The notes beneath the pieces are model-generated. The model searched no databases. It was given only the letters and a program-made list of their open reading frames with translations, and was not told the origin of the DNA. Below, piece after piece: positions 16,476-25,332 of a DNA stretch of 48,222 nt (position 1 is its first letter; each line of letters starts with the position of its first letter). A program made the position numbers and the translations under genes. The stretch covers positions 1 through 48,222 of the forward strand of contig JAXHVA010000026.1 of NCBI GenBank assembly GCA_034189035.1, given 5' to 3'. This DNA comes from JAUXFK01 sp034189035 (lineage in GTDB: Bacteria; Desulfobacterota; UBA8473).

Positions 16476-18149
16476 ATGGAAGGTGTAAGTGTCTTTAAAT
16501 TACTCCTCAATAGAGAGATTTTAGGGTTGTTGTTGCGGAGAAGAACACGAAAGATAATAAAGAGTTTAAGAAAGGGGAATATCTTTCTGTCCGGCCTCGA
16601 TACGTACCCGGACAAAGAGGCAATCGTCTTCGGGGAAAAGAGGTTCACTTATAAGGAGCTTAAAGAGAGGATAAACAGACTTAATAATGGATTACTCTCC
16701 CTTGGATTAAAGAAGGGAGACCATATATCTATTCTTAGTGGAAATTCGAATATGATGATAGAGACCATACTGGGGCCTTCTTTTGCAGGTATTATGACAA
16801 CACCGATAAACTGGCATCTGAAGAAGGACGAGATTGAATATGTTATCAACAACTCAAACTCTAAGCTTCTTGTTGTAGAGGAACAATTTCTCGATAAGAT
16901 AATCCCAATAAAGTCAAAGATAGAAAATGTCAAGAGTTTCCTAATAATCGGTGACACAATACCTGATGGTATGATTTCTTATGAGAAACTTCTTTCCGAT
17001 TCATCGAGCGCTGACCTTGAAGAGACCGTTCCAGGTCAAGGCTTTATGCTTTATACATCCGGAACCACCGGACGGCCAAAGGGTGCACATAGCCTTGCTA
17101 TTGATAATCCGGCCAATATAGAACCAGGTGATATAGCAGACTTTATATGGATGATGGATAATGCTATGCATAGTTGTGGCTACTATAAAACAACTAACAG
17201 GCATTTGGTTACAGGGCCGATCTATCATGGTGGCCCATTAGGATTCTCAGCAGTAACATTATTCCATTGTGGAACGCTCTTTATAATGAGAAAGTTTGAT
17301 CCGAAAGAGGCCTTGAGACTTATTGAAAAGGAGAGAATATCAACGACATTCTCTTCTCCAATTATATTAAAACGCTTAATGGACTTTCCGGATAAAGAGA
17401 AGTATGATATCCGTTCTATGAGAGCTGTGTTATGCGCAGCAGCACCGTGTCCTGTTGAGCTGAAAAAGAAGGTTGTCTATTTCTTTGGTCCTGTATTCTA
17501 TGAGCTTTACGGGTCAACTGAGGCGGGATACAATACCAGGTTACAACCAAAGCACTATATGCAGAATCCTGAAAGAATTGCCAGTGTTGGTGAGGTTGCT
17601 CCTGGTAATAAGATAAAGATAGTTGGTGAGGACGGTAAAGAGGTTCCTGCAGGAATTACAGGAGACCTTTATATTAGCAATGCTATGGTGAAGTATCTTG
17701 AATATTATAAAGACCCCGAGAAAACGGAGGGTTCATTCGCTGAGCTTGATGGAGAGAAGTACTTCATTGAGGGCGAAGTTGCTTACTTTGACGAGGATGG
17801 ATTTTGCTACATAGTTGACAGGAAAAAGGATATGATTATCAGTGGTGGAGTTAATATCTATCCTGCAGAGATTGAGGAGGTGATTCACTCACACCCATGC
17901 ATATCGGATGCGGCTATTATTGGCGTGCCTGATAAGGAATGGGGAGAATCTGTCAAAGCCGTTATCGTACTGAAAGATGGTAAGAACGTAACAAGCGAAG
18001 AGATCATCGAATACTGCAATGAGCGCTTGGCAGGATACAAGAGACCGAAGTCTGTCGACTTTGTAAGCGAGTTGCCTAGGCATCCTGACGGAAAGCTTGT
18101 GAAGAGATTGTTGAGAGAAAAGTATAAAAGTGCACAGGCCTTTCAGTAG
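16476..18149 (+). CDS. AMP-forming acyl-CoA synthetase / ligase
   Basis: The 557-residue ANL-superfamily enzyme has the adenylate motif LYTSGTTGRPKGAHS, the YGSTEAGY motif, the hinge IVDRKKDMIISGGVNIYPAEIE and the catalytic C-terminal Lys in RHPDGKLVKR. It activates a carboxylic acid to an acyl-adenylate and then an acyl-CoA; the specific acid cannot be told. ATG 16476 has AGGAGG at 10 bases and is preferred over a GTG at 16422. An N-terminal basic extension (RRRTRKIIKSLRKG) precedes the usual start of the fold. It is followed by an MBL-fold hydrolase after 66 bases. Confidence 0.88.
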   Translation: MEGVSVFKLLLNREILGLLLRRRTRKIIKSLRKGNIFLSGLDTYPDKEAIVFGEKRFTYKELKERINRLNNGLLSLGLKKGDHISILSGNSNMMIETILGPSFAGIMTTPINWHLKKDEIEYVINNSNSKLLVVEEQFLDKIIPIKSKIENVKSFLIIGDTIPDGMISYEKLLSDSSSADLEETVPGQGFMLYTSGTTGRPKGAHSLAIDNPANIEPGDIADFIWMMDNAMHSCGYYKTTNRHLVTGPIYHGGPLGFSAVTLFHCGTLFIMRKFDPKEALRLIEKERISTTFSSPIILKRLMDFPDKEKYDIRSMRAVLCAAAPCPVELKKKVVYFFGPVFYELYGSTEAGYNTRLQPKHYMQNPERIASVGEVAPGNKIKIVGEDGKEVPAGITGDLYISNAMVKYLEYYKDPEKTEGSFAELDGEKYFIEGEVAYFDEDGFCYIVDRKKDMIISGGVNIYPAEIEEVIHSHPCISDAAIIGVPDKEWGESVKAVIVLKDGKNVTSEEIIEYCNERLAGYKRPKSVDFVSELPRHPDGKLVKRLLREKYKSAQAFQ

Positions 18150-18215
18150 TGAGGAGGATCGGAGAAGCCGGGATCTGAGAAATACTTCATATACAGCGAA
18201 AAGGAGAAGACTTAC

Positions 18216-19151
18216 ATGACGCAGGAAATTATGAGTATAAGCGAGAGTGTGTACCTCTTTGACACTAAAGCATTTGGAATGTCTAGTTTTACATCGGTCT
18301 ATCTTGTTATTGGCAAAGAGAAGGTCTTGATAGAGACTGGTCCGACGACTTCTTCTCTACAAGTATTAAACGGGTTAAAAAAGCTCGCGATCGATCCAAA
18401 GGAGATAACTCATCTCATATTAACTCATATCCATTTGGATCATGGAGGTGGGGCAGGTACTCTTTTACAGGTAATGCCAAATGCAAAGGTCATTGTTCAT
18501 GAAAATGGAATGAGACATCTGGTCGATCCATCAAAACTAGTGAATAGCTCCAGGAGGGTCTTCGGTGATTTAATAGACAAGTGGTATGGTAAAGTCGTTC
18601 CTATTGAGGAAAACCGGATATTGCCTGTAAAAGGCGGGGAGATTCTCGATATCGGAGATGGTCACAGATTGGAAATGATAAATAGCCCAGGACACTCCTT
18701 CCATCACATATGCATTTACTTAGAAAAGATCAAGGGGCTCTTCACAGGGGATGCAGCAGGAGTCTTTTTCCATGAATCCGAAGCATTGATACCCACCACA
18801 CCCCCTCCTGAATTCGATCCAAAGATAAATATCGAAACGATCAAAGGCTTTATTAATAAGGATATAGACTCCCTGTTATTCTCTCATTTTGGGGAGGCAA
18901 AAAATGTAGAAAATACTTTAAACAAATCTATTAAATATTTGATAAAATGGGATAAATTAGTATTTTCAATGATGGATGCAGGGAAGTCTACTCAAGATAT
19001 TATCGAAAGGCTCAGGCAGGATGCAAAAAAAGAGCTTGGTTCAATAGAGAAGAGAGGACCTGTTTACAAATGGACCATGGATTATCATATCCCAATGTGT
19101 GCTCATGGATATCTTCATTACTTAAAAAAACGGAACAGTTTAGTGCTATAA
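18216..19151 (+). CDS. Metallo-beta-lactamase-fold hydrolase
   Basis: The 311-residue protein has the metal-binding motif H-x-H-x-D-H (THIHLDHGGG) and further ligands in NSPGHSFHHICI and the FTGDAAG strand. The C-terminal half adds SLLFSHFGEAKN. Such proteins hydrolyse thioesters, lactones or phosphoesters. Location behind the acyl-CoA synthetase suggests a thioesterase-like or related role, but this is inference. The start has AAAAGGAG upstream. Confidence 0.82.
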   Translation: MTQEIMSISESVYLFDTKAFGMSSFTSVYLVIGKEKVLIETGPTTSSLQVLNGLKKLAIDPKEITHLILTHIHLDHGGGAGTLLQVMPNAKVIVHENGMRHLVDPSKLVNSSRRVFGDLIDKWYGKVVPIEENRILPVKGGEILDIGDGHRLEMINSPGHSFHHICIYLEKIKGLFTGDAAGVFFHESEALIPTTPPPEFDPKINIETIKGFINKDIDSLLFSHFGEAKNVENTLNKSIKYLIKWDKLVFSMMDAGKSTQDIIERLRQDAKKELGSIEKRGPVYKWTMDYHIPMCAHGYLHYLKKRNSLVL

Positions 19152-19170
19152 AATAGAAAACTATCATCAA

Positions 19171-19367
19171 GCTTCAACGATGGTCAAATTTTAATGCGTG
19201 TGCTGTCTGAGCTTCTTAGTGAGTGTTAAAAAAAAAGGAATCACCTTATTTTTTATCTCTGGAACAGGTCATAATGGAGACACTCAATTTAATAGTGATA
19301 TACTGTTCTTTCTTTACGCTCACTTGGATCGAGTTTACACGGATTAAAATTTGATTGTCGTTGAAGC
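19171..19367. repeat. Large imperfect palindrome, member 2 of the dispersed repeat family
   Basis: The arms pair over about 60 bases: GCTTCAACGA at 19171 against TCGTTGAAGC ending at 19367, then TCAAATTTTAAT against ATTAAAATTTGA, and the inner AGTGAG/CTCACT. The right inner arm reads CTTTCTTTACGCTCACT, the same core as in the element at 3081-3512. It lies between convergent genes (the MBL hydrolase and yjbQ) and contains no credible ORF. Confidence 0.72.
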
Positions 19368-19443
19368 GTCTCTTTTTAAATGCTAAACTGTTACAAAAAA
19401 CAAGAGAGATGAACCAAATGAATGGATACGAATTCGCAGGCCA

Positions 19444-19860
19444 TTACTCGCCGATTATCTTTACTAGCACCCTTTTTGTTCGTCTGCCGTCAAACTCTCC
19501 GTAGAATATCTGCTCCCAGGTTCCTAGATCGAGCTTACCTTCAGTAATGGCAACGACTGCTTCTCTTCCCATTATCTGGCGTTTCATATGGGCGTCTGCA
19601 TTATCTTCACCTACATTATGCCGATATTGCGAAACAGGACTGTGAGGAGCAATCTTTTCCAACCAGACATTATAGTCGTGGTGGAGTCCAGATTCATCAT
19701 CGTTGATAAAGATAGAAGCCGTTATGTGCATGGCATTTATAAGTACGAGGCCTTCTTTTATCTTACTCTCATAAAGGCATTTATCAACTTGAGGGGTTAT
19801 ATTGATAAAGGCACGACGAGTGGGAATCTCAAAGAATAGTTCTTTCCGATAACTCTTCAT
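19444..19860 (-). CDS. yjbQ: YjbQ / UPF0047 family protein (secondary thiamine-phosphate synthase-like)
   Basis: The 138-residue protein has the family hallmarks MHITASIFINDDE near residue 45 and NADAHMKRQIMG with the conserved His residues, ending in TWEQIFYGEFDGRR. The family has weak thiamine-phosphate synthase activity in vitro and no firmly established role. It is the last gene of an aminotransferase-engB-yjbQ group with gaps of about 20 to 25 bases. The size equals the family norm. Confidence 0.87.
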   Translation of the reverse strand: MKSYRKELFFEIPTRRAFINITPQVDKCLYESKIKEGLVLINAMHITASIFINDDESGLHHDYNVWLEKIAPHSPVSQYRHNVGEDNADAHMKRQIMGREAVVAITEGKLDLGTWEQIFYGEFDGRRTKRVLVKIIGE

Positions 19861-19885
19861 CTTCGATTGTCCTTTCAGGAATTAA

Positions 19886-20497
19886 TTAAATAGTATTTGT
19901 CATTGTATCAGAGGTCTGTTCAATCGTATAGAGTAACTGTTTCCAGACTTCACTCTTCCCTTCCTTGGTCACGGCTGAAAAAAGGATTATATTACCCAGA
20001 TTGGGAGGAAGCGATTTTTTAATCAGGCCAGCCTGTCTCTTTAATCGTGATTTGGACAGTTTGTCGATCTTATTCAGTATGAGTAAGACAGGTATCTTGT
20101 GAAAATCAAACCATTGAACAAGGTTGATATCCTCCTGGGTCGGTATTCTACGTACATCAAAGATCAGAATTGCCAGTTTAAGGTGCTTTCTGGTCTTAAG
20201 ATAGTTCTCAATCAAGGGTTTCCAGCTCTTTCTTACTTCTATTGGGACCTTGGCATAGCCATAGCCTGGAAAGTCGACGAATGTGATTTTATTATTGATA
20301 TTAAAGAAATTAATAGATTGGGTCTTGCCCGGAGATGAACTAGTCTTCACCAGATTCTTTCTGTTTACCAGGACATTGATAAGTGAGGATTTTCCAACGT
20401 TTGATCTGCCGGTAAAGGCCACCTCTGGCAGGAAAGCTACTGGATAATCAGAAGGTTTAAACGCGCTTTTTACAAACTCTGCTAGGGTGATCTTCAT
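19886..20497 (-). CDS. engB: Ribosome biogenesis GTPase YihA/YsxC
   Basis: The 203-residue TRAFAC GTPase shows G1 GRSNVGKSSLIN, G3 DFPGYGYAKV and G4 NKID (LILNKIDKLS), with AFTGRSNVGKS giving the EngB signature. It assists late assembly of the large ribosomal subunit. The length is typical. It lies 21 bases after the aminotransferase stop, on the same strand, so it is probably co-transcribed. Confidence 0.92.
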   Translation of the reverse strand: MKITLAEFVKSAFKPSDYPVAFLPEVAFTGRSNVGKSSLINVLVNRKNLVKTSSSPGKTQSINFFNINNKITFVDFPGYGYAKVPIEVRKSWKPLIENYLKTRKHLKLAILIFDVRRIPTQEDINLVQWFDFHKIPVLLILNKIDKLSKSRLKRQAGLIKKSLPPNLGNIILFSAVTKEGKSEVWKQLLYTIEQTSDTMTNTI

Positions 20498-20518
20498 AAT
20501 ATTCAGATATTTTAAGGG

Positions 20519-21661
20519 TTATTGTTTGCCTTGTAAATAACGTTCTATTCGATCCATGGCGATTTCTATATTTTCTATTGAATTCGCATAAGAAAAACGA
20601 ATATACCCTTCGCCGTTACTCCCAAAGTCGACCCCCGGTGTTACGCCAACCTTTGCATTTCTAAGGATATCATAGGCAAATCTATAAGAATCGTTTGAAA
20701 ACGCTTTTGCATTGGCCAGGACATAGAAGGCGCCAGTCGGATCGATGGTAATTCCAAAACTCATATCCCTTAATCTTGAGATCATAAACTTCCTTCTTTT
20801 ATCATAGATCTCTTTCATAATTGCAATCTGATCACCTGTTTCCTTCAAGGCAGCAATTCCTGCCCACTGAACAAAGGCATTGGCTGATATGAGGAAGTTT
20901 TGGTGGATCTTCTGCATTGGACGAATGAATTCCTTTGGAACGATTGTATAACCTAGTCTCCATCCAGTCATTGCATAGAGTTTGGAAAAGCCATTGAGCA
21001 CAAATGCCCTGTCTGTAAATTCTAATATCGTATGCTCCTCATTTTCATAAACTAATCCATGATAGATCTCATCCGAAACGACCGGTACTTTGAGCTTAGC
21101 GATCTCATTCATCGTATCAGGGGAAAGGATATTGCCTGTAGGGTTAGAAGGAGAATTGATGATAATCCCTTTTGTCCTGGCTGTTATTTTCTCTACGATC
21201 TTTTCAGGTAAATATTGAAAACCATTTTCCTCATATACATTTACCCAGACAGGTTTTCCTTCAACAAACTCCATAACGTTCGAATAACAAGAGTAAGAGG
21301 GATTTGGGAGTATGATCTCATCGTCCGGATTGAGTAAGACACAGAACAAGAGCAACATGGCTGGTGAGGTTCCAGCAGTAACTAAGACCCGGTCTGGGGA
21401 TATCTCAACACCGTACTTCTCAAAGTAGTGTTCGCAGATTGTCTCCCTAAGTTCAAATAAACCTTGGCTATGAGTATAGTGGGTCTTACCGTCCCGCAAG
21501 GCTTTAATTGCTGCTTCTTTTACACATTCGGGGGTATCAAAGTCTGGTTCCCCTACTTCTAAATGAATAATGTTCTCCCCCCTTCTTTCCATCTCTGCCG
21601 CTTTTTCCATGACATCCATTACAATAAAAGAGGGTATCTGTAAGGCTTTTTTTGATATCAT
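20519..21661 (-). CDS. Class I/II pyridoxal phosphate-dependent aminotransferase
   Basis: The 380-residue fold-type I aminotransferase has LEVGEPDFDTPECVKEAA, NSPSNPTGNILS, the VSDEIYHGLVY strand and the PLP-lysine motif NGFSKLYAMTGWRLGY; the C-terminal RFSYANS holds the substrate-carboxylate Arg. It belongs to the aspartate/alanine aminotransferase-like group, but the amino-acid substrate cannot be assigned. It starts a short operon with engB and yjbQ. Immediately upstream begins the decayed integron segment. Confidence 0.85.
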   Translation of the reverse strand: MISKKALQIPSFIVMDVMEKAAEMERRGENIIHLEVGEPDFDTPECVKEAAIKALRDGKTHYTHSQGLFELRETICEHYFEKYGVEISPDRVLVTAGTSPAMLLLFCVLLNPDDEIILPNPSYSCYSNVMEFVEGKPVWVNVYEENGFQYLPEKIVEKITARTKGIIINSPSNPTGNILSPDTMNEIAKLKVPVVSDEIYHGLVYENEEHTILEFTDRAFVLNGFSKLYAMTGWRLGYTIVPKEFIRPMQKIHQNFLISANAFVQWAGIAALKETGDQIAIMKEIYDKRRKFMISRLRDMSFGITIDPTGAFYVLANAKAFSNDSYRFAYDILRNAKVGVTPGVDFGSNGEGYIRFSYANSIENIEIAMDRIERYLQGKQ

Positions 21662-21849
21662 TTGAGTAAAGTCCTTTATTTAATAATATGTGGTATAAAA
21701 GGAGATAAACCATGTAAAAACTAGCTTCTTATTGAATCGATGTCAAGTTTTTATTTACGAGGTATGCTGTTTAAACAAGGGGGAATATAGGATGTCCCTT
21801 TTTTTCTCGTGGGACGGCCGGTTTTACTTCAAGAACTTCGCCGGACTCT

Positions 21850-22922
21850 TCAGGCCTTTCGGACCAGCTTTAACAGATGCATATAGATCATGATTGTGCT
21901 GACATCCTTATGTACTAGCAGATCCTACACCGTTCGGATATCATACTCGGCCTGAAGCAGGTGGGTGGCAAAGGAGTGACTAAGGGTGTGAATGCCGGTT
22001 GCCTTGTTGATACACGCTTTCCAGAGTGCGTTTCTTATGACCCGTTGCAACACCTGCTGGCCGATGTGGTGCCGCCGGACAACACCGCTTCTCGAATCAA
22101 CAGTCAGTTTGTCCGCTGAAAACATATACTGCCATCCCCGCTCCCTGCTCGCATTGGGATATTTTCGTTTAAGGGCTACCAGCAGATAAACAGAGCCGTA
22201 CCCCTTTGCCATGTCCTGGGCATGTACTGTTTTCAATACATTGAGGTGTGTCTTCAACTGACAGTGAAGAAACTAGGGAATCAGGGTCGCCCGATCCTTA
22301 TCCCCCCTTGCTGGAACGGACAATAAGCGATTGATTGCCGAAATCAAGGTCTTTGACACGCAACCGGACACACTTGGTCACCCGTATGCCGCTGGCGCAA
22401 ATGAGCTTCATCATAAGGCAATCCTTACCCGACAGATGGTTAAAGACTTTTTTATCTCATCCTTGGTCAGTGCCACCGGAATGCGCTTGCTCTGCTTTAC
22501 CCGTATAGTATTTCTAAGATCGACAAAATTTTTACCCCAAACCTTTCGGTAGAGAAAGAGCAGCGCGCTAAAGGCCTGGTTTTGCGTGGATGCCGCTACC
22601 TTTCTTTCCACTGCCAGGTGAATCAGAAAAATTTTTATATTAAAAAAACCACCTCCTGGGTCTGCTTTACCTACCAACCCTCACAGTCGTTTGTTTCCAG
22701 GAAATCACCAAAAGCTTTCACATCGCTCTCTGAAACCCCATCCAGGTTGCCATTGTAAAATTGAAGAAACCTGTCCAGCCACTCGGCATAATATTTCACC
22801 TTGTTCTGTGGAATTCCCTTTGTCTTCTGAAAAAGGTCTGGAGATCGTCTATATTGGTATCCATGACAACCTGCATATTGATTATATGTCATAATGTATA
22901 ACCTCACATTTTTTATTGACAT
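21850..22922 (-). pseudogene. intI: Decayed integron integrase (IntI-type tyrosine recombinase)
   Basis: Fragments in order on the minus strand cover nearly the whole family. The N-terminal SAM-like domain is YYAEWLDRFLQFYNG. It is followed by FLIHLAVERKVAASTQNQAF. Next come the IntI-type insert (YGSVYLLVALKRKYPNAS, RERGWQYMFSA), then VVRRHHIGQQVLQRVIRNA, HTLSHSFATHLL and, after a stop, DLLVHKDVSTIMIYMH. Frameshifts lie near 22675 and 22300-22400, and an in-frame TAG interrupts the frame just before DLLVHKD. The catalytic Arg of HTxRHSFATH is Ser here. The insert is diagnostic of integron integrases rather than phage or XerC/D enzymes. The gene is clearly inactive. Confidence 0.85.
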
Positions 22923-22964
22923 TTCAACAAGATAGCTATAGAGTTATTTATTAACCAAATACAT

Positions 22965-22971
22965 GTTAAAC
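22965..22971 (+). promoter_or_regulatory. Candidate attI core site
   Basis: GTTAAAC fits the integron recombination core GTTRRRY and lies about 45 bases upstream of the decayed intI start, where attI is expected. A 7-base match can occur by chance. Support comes only from its position and orientation. Confidence 0.3.
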
Positions 22972-23009
22972 ACAAAGCGCCTGGCAAAAAAAATAAGCGG
23001 CTAATTTTT

Positions 23010-23038
23010 CTATAACAACAGGGAGAGAATTGTTATAG
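23010..23038 (+). terminator. Hairpin followed by T-run
   Basis: CTATAACAA and TTGTTATAG (9-base perfect arms, 11-base loop) are followed by TTTTT on the plus strand. It looks like an intrinsic terminator reading away from the decayed intI gene and overlaps the last codons of the transposase remnant on the other strand. Confidence 0.45.
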
Positions 23039-23764
23039 TTTTTCAGCCTTTTTGTAAAGTTTTTGTATTGGGGTTTGCATGTTGATACATCCATAAGGTC
23101 TTTGCCAATTGTATTTACCGATCCAGTCGGAGAAGTTATCTATAAAATTCTTCCTCATCTCTCCTTTGGCTTCTTTTAACCTTGCCATTGATTTGTGGTG
23201 TAGATGGTAAAATGATTTTGTGACATATATTGTGTGAAGCGCATATTTGATTAGGTATGTGTACTCTGGTTTTTTAAGGATGCATTCGGGGTCTGAGACA
23301 TATATATTGGTAATTTCCGTACCTCCATCCGTTTGGATACAGCGTATAGGAAAAGGGGGCTTCTTTGATGAGTCTGTTAACAACAAAGTCTTTTACGGAA
23401 TACGTACTCTTTTGAGGATATATATTTGCAAAGCGCCATGTGGAACAATCATCTATGGCAGTGAACTGATAGTACTGTTCTCCTCTAATAACTATAAGGA
23501 ACATTTATGAGTTTTGCTTTATCAGCTTGAGTCGTAATTGGATGGACTTTGGCTTTTTAGAGCGTTTTTCCAAAGACGAAATATCCCAATTGGATCTTTT
23601 GAGGCGGTTCCACCAAACATAGTAAAAAGAACGACTATAGCCCAATATCTCACATGCCAAACTGACATTTTTTCGCTCTTCAGCTTTTAAAAAAAAATGA
23701 CTTTCTTACGAATTTCAATATTACGATTCTACCTCATTTGTTCTTTTACTCTACTTTTCCACAT
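23033..23764 (-). pseudogene. Decayed IS481/IS3-like DDE transposase
   Basis: Pieces on the minus strand in shifting frames read MWKSRVKEQMR, then NVSLACEILGYSRSFYYVWW (helix-turn-helix), QYYQFTAIDDCSTW (catalytic Asp region), QTDGGTEI (second Asp) and GKYNWQRPYGCINMQTP (near the C-terminus). These are the ordered marks of rve-type transposases. Several frameshifts and stops interrupt it. The IS ends were not identified. It was inserted next to the presumed attI region. Confidence 0.75.
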
Positions 23765-23982
23765 AGGCAGCCTCCTGACTTCTGGTACTGATAATGTTTA
23801 AAAATTAAGTATACACCTTTTTGCCGAGATCTTGCCTCTCTTTATTTGTGGAAATGATGGATAACTCTTATTGAAGTTACCCACATTCTCACAATTACTA
23901 CTTCTTAATAACCAAGTGTATGAATTGTATTTGCTCATTATATAGAGTCAGAATTAAATTAATAAACATAGAAGGAGAAGAA

Positions 23983-24402
23983 ATGGCGAAAAAAGTTTTA
24001 AGCGGAATATGCTTTATTTTATTGCTGACAGGTAATATTTGGGCTCAAGAAGTAAATACAGTCAAAGTCGAGGTACTGGCCAAAACGATTGCAAGTTGGG
24101 ACGGGAGATATCTTCCGAACTACGCAAAAGGAAAGCCGGAGATAACGATTCTACGGATCAAAATTCCTCCAAGAGTACAATTGCCGCTACATACACATCC
24201 AGTGATAAATGCAGGTGTATTATTAAAAGGAGAGCTAACTGTAGTGACAGAGGAAAAGGAGACATTGCATCTTAAAGCCGGAGATGCCATAGTCGAAGTG
24301 GTTGATAAATGGCACTATGGAAAAAATGAAGGTAATGAACCTGCAGAAATTATAGTTTTCTATGCTGGCGTGGAGGGTACACCGATAACTATTAAAAAAT
24401 AG
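23983..24402 (+). CDS. Periplasmic cupin-domain protein
   Basis: The 139-residue product has a signal peptide (residues 1-20, ending GNIWAQ) and a single cupin beta-barrel. The metal-binding pattern is visible in LPLHTHPVINAGVLLKGEL (two His) and WHYGKNEGNEPAEIIVFYAG (one His). ATG 23983 follows GAAGGAG and is preferred over an upstream ATG at 23920. It is the only clearly intact gene between 21850 and 27503 and may be a surviving integron cassette. Its ligand or activity is unknown. Confidence 0.75.
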   Translation: MAKKVLSGICFILLLTGNIWAQEVNTVKVEVLAKTIASWDGRYLPNYAKGKPEITILRIKIPPRVQLPLHTHPVINAGVLLKGELTVVTEEKETLHLKAGDAIVEVVDKWHYGKNEGNEPAEIIVFYAGVEGTPITIKK

Positions 24403-24424
24403 ATTTTATACACATTACATGGCT

Positions 24425-24457
24425 CTTCCAGCCGACATATAACATCTGCGGCTGAAG
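24425..24457. terminator. Hairpin after the cupin gene
   Basis: CTTCCAGCCG and CGGCTGAAG pair with one bulged C and a 15-base loop, 22 bases after the cupin stop. No strong T-run follows. It could be a terminator or the stub of a cassette recombination site disrupted by the intron that follows. Confidence 0.35.
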
Positions 24458-24481
24458 AATCCGTCTGAGGTGTCATGACAC

Positions 24482-25165
24482 AGGACTAGCGAGGTGAAAG
24501 TTTTCGTACCAGGTATTCGCAGAGCCGAAGGTTAAGAGAGGGGCAAGAGAGTCCTTATGAGACGGGGTCTGGAAGAAGCCCAATTTAAAAGTGCGGGGCG
24601 ACGTACAGAAGCCGGAGCTTAAGTGTCTTACCCCGGGAGGCCTGTACAGTGTTCTAAAGGAGGTATGGCTGAGATATTGTGGCACTGTCGGGAAACCAGG
24701 CGGCAAACAGAGAAGACAAAGTTCAGCCTGAAGCCGCTGTAATGGACTGAGATACGAGTAATCGTCTTTGATCGCTATACAAGAGTCAGCAGAGGGCATA
24801 GGAGGAGAGTAGAAACAGGCATTACTTCACTGTTGCATGGACAAAATAGGAACCCGCCATGCAATCAAAAGAGCAGGAGTCGGAAACTCTCGGCCTACCC
24901 GATAGGGGAGATGGATGTTATGCCCGCCTCTGAAGGCCCTAACGGTTAGAGAGAGCAAGTAGGCTTTGGGTAGTATACATTAGACCGGCGCACAAGCGTT
25001 GTCGTTTATCTGAATAGGGGAACAAATTGTGTATTGATCTGAATCAAGTGAAAACTCGGCTGGTCTCACACGTACTAGAGTAATCAATCGAGCCTCCTTG
25101 GTACGTGATCCTTATCCCAGGTGGTGTGGGAGAAGGGGAGTTGTAAGGCTCCTCTCTATCCCGAT
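24482..25165 (+). mobile_element. Group II intron without an intact reverse transcriptase ORF
   Basis: The segment is GC-richer than its flanks and lacks a coding frame. The 3' part reads GAGCCTCC (25090), TACGTGATCC, GGTGGTGTGGGAG and ends TATCCCGAT (25165), which is the domain V/VI pattern at the 3' end of one group of bacterial group II introns. The interior has intron-like blocks such as GAGGTGAAAG, GTCAGCAGAGG and CCTCTGAAGGCC. The 5' boundary is uncertain (24480-24600). The reverse transcriptase gene is missing, so this is a degenerate or trans-dependent copy. Confidence 0.6.
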
Positions 25166-25226
25166 CGAATGATATCAAGCTCAACATCCTTGTTTCACTT
25201 GAAATAAAAGATTCGGGTGTGGCACA

Positions 25227-25332
25227 GCCTACAACATGGTGTAAACGTTTCGTCGCTTTGTTCCTTGGCCTTCGGCACATTTGCCTTCGTTTTACTACGG
25301 CAAATGTCTTTTACACCGATAGCGTTATAGAC
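25227..25332 (+). repeat. attC-like folded site (integron cassette recombination site)
   Basis: The segment is an imperfect palindrome with nested arms: GCCTACAAC (25227) against GTTATAGAC (25324-25332) as outer simple sites, GGTGTAAA (25238) against TTTACACC (25310), and ACATTTGCC (25277) against GGCAAATGT (25299). The left inner arm is offset relative to the outer arm, as in attC sites. The length of 106 bases is within the attC range. The outer boxes deviate from RYYYAAC/GTTRRRY. It lies 2.3 kb from the decayed intI, on the side where cassettes are expected. Confidence 0.45.

Noticed and set aside
24473..24799. A 108-codon minus-strand frame across the group II intron
   Set aside because: It is antisense to the intron RNA; frames of this kind recur opposite group II introns and are not proteins in their own right.
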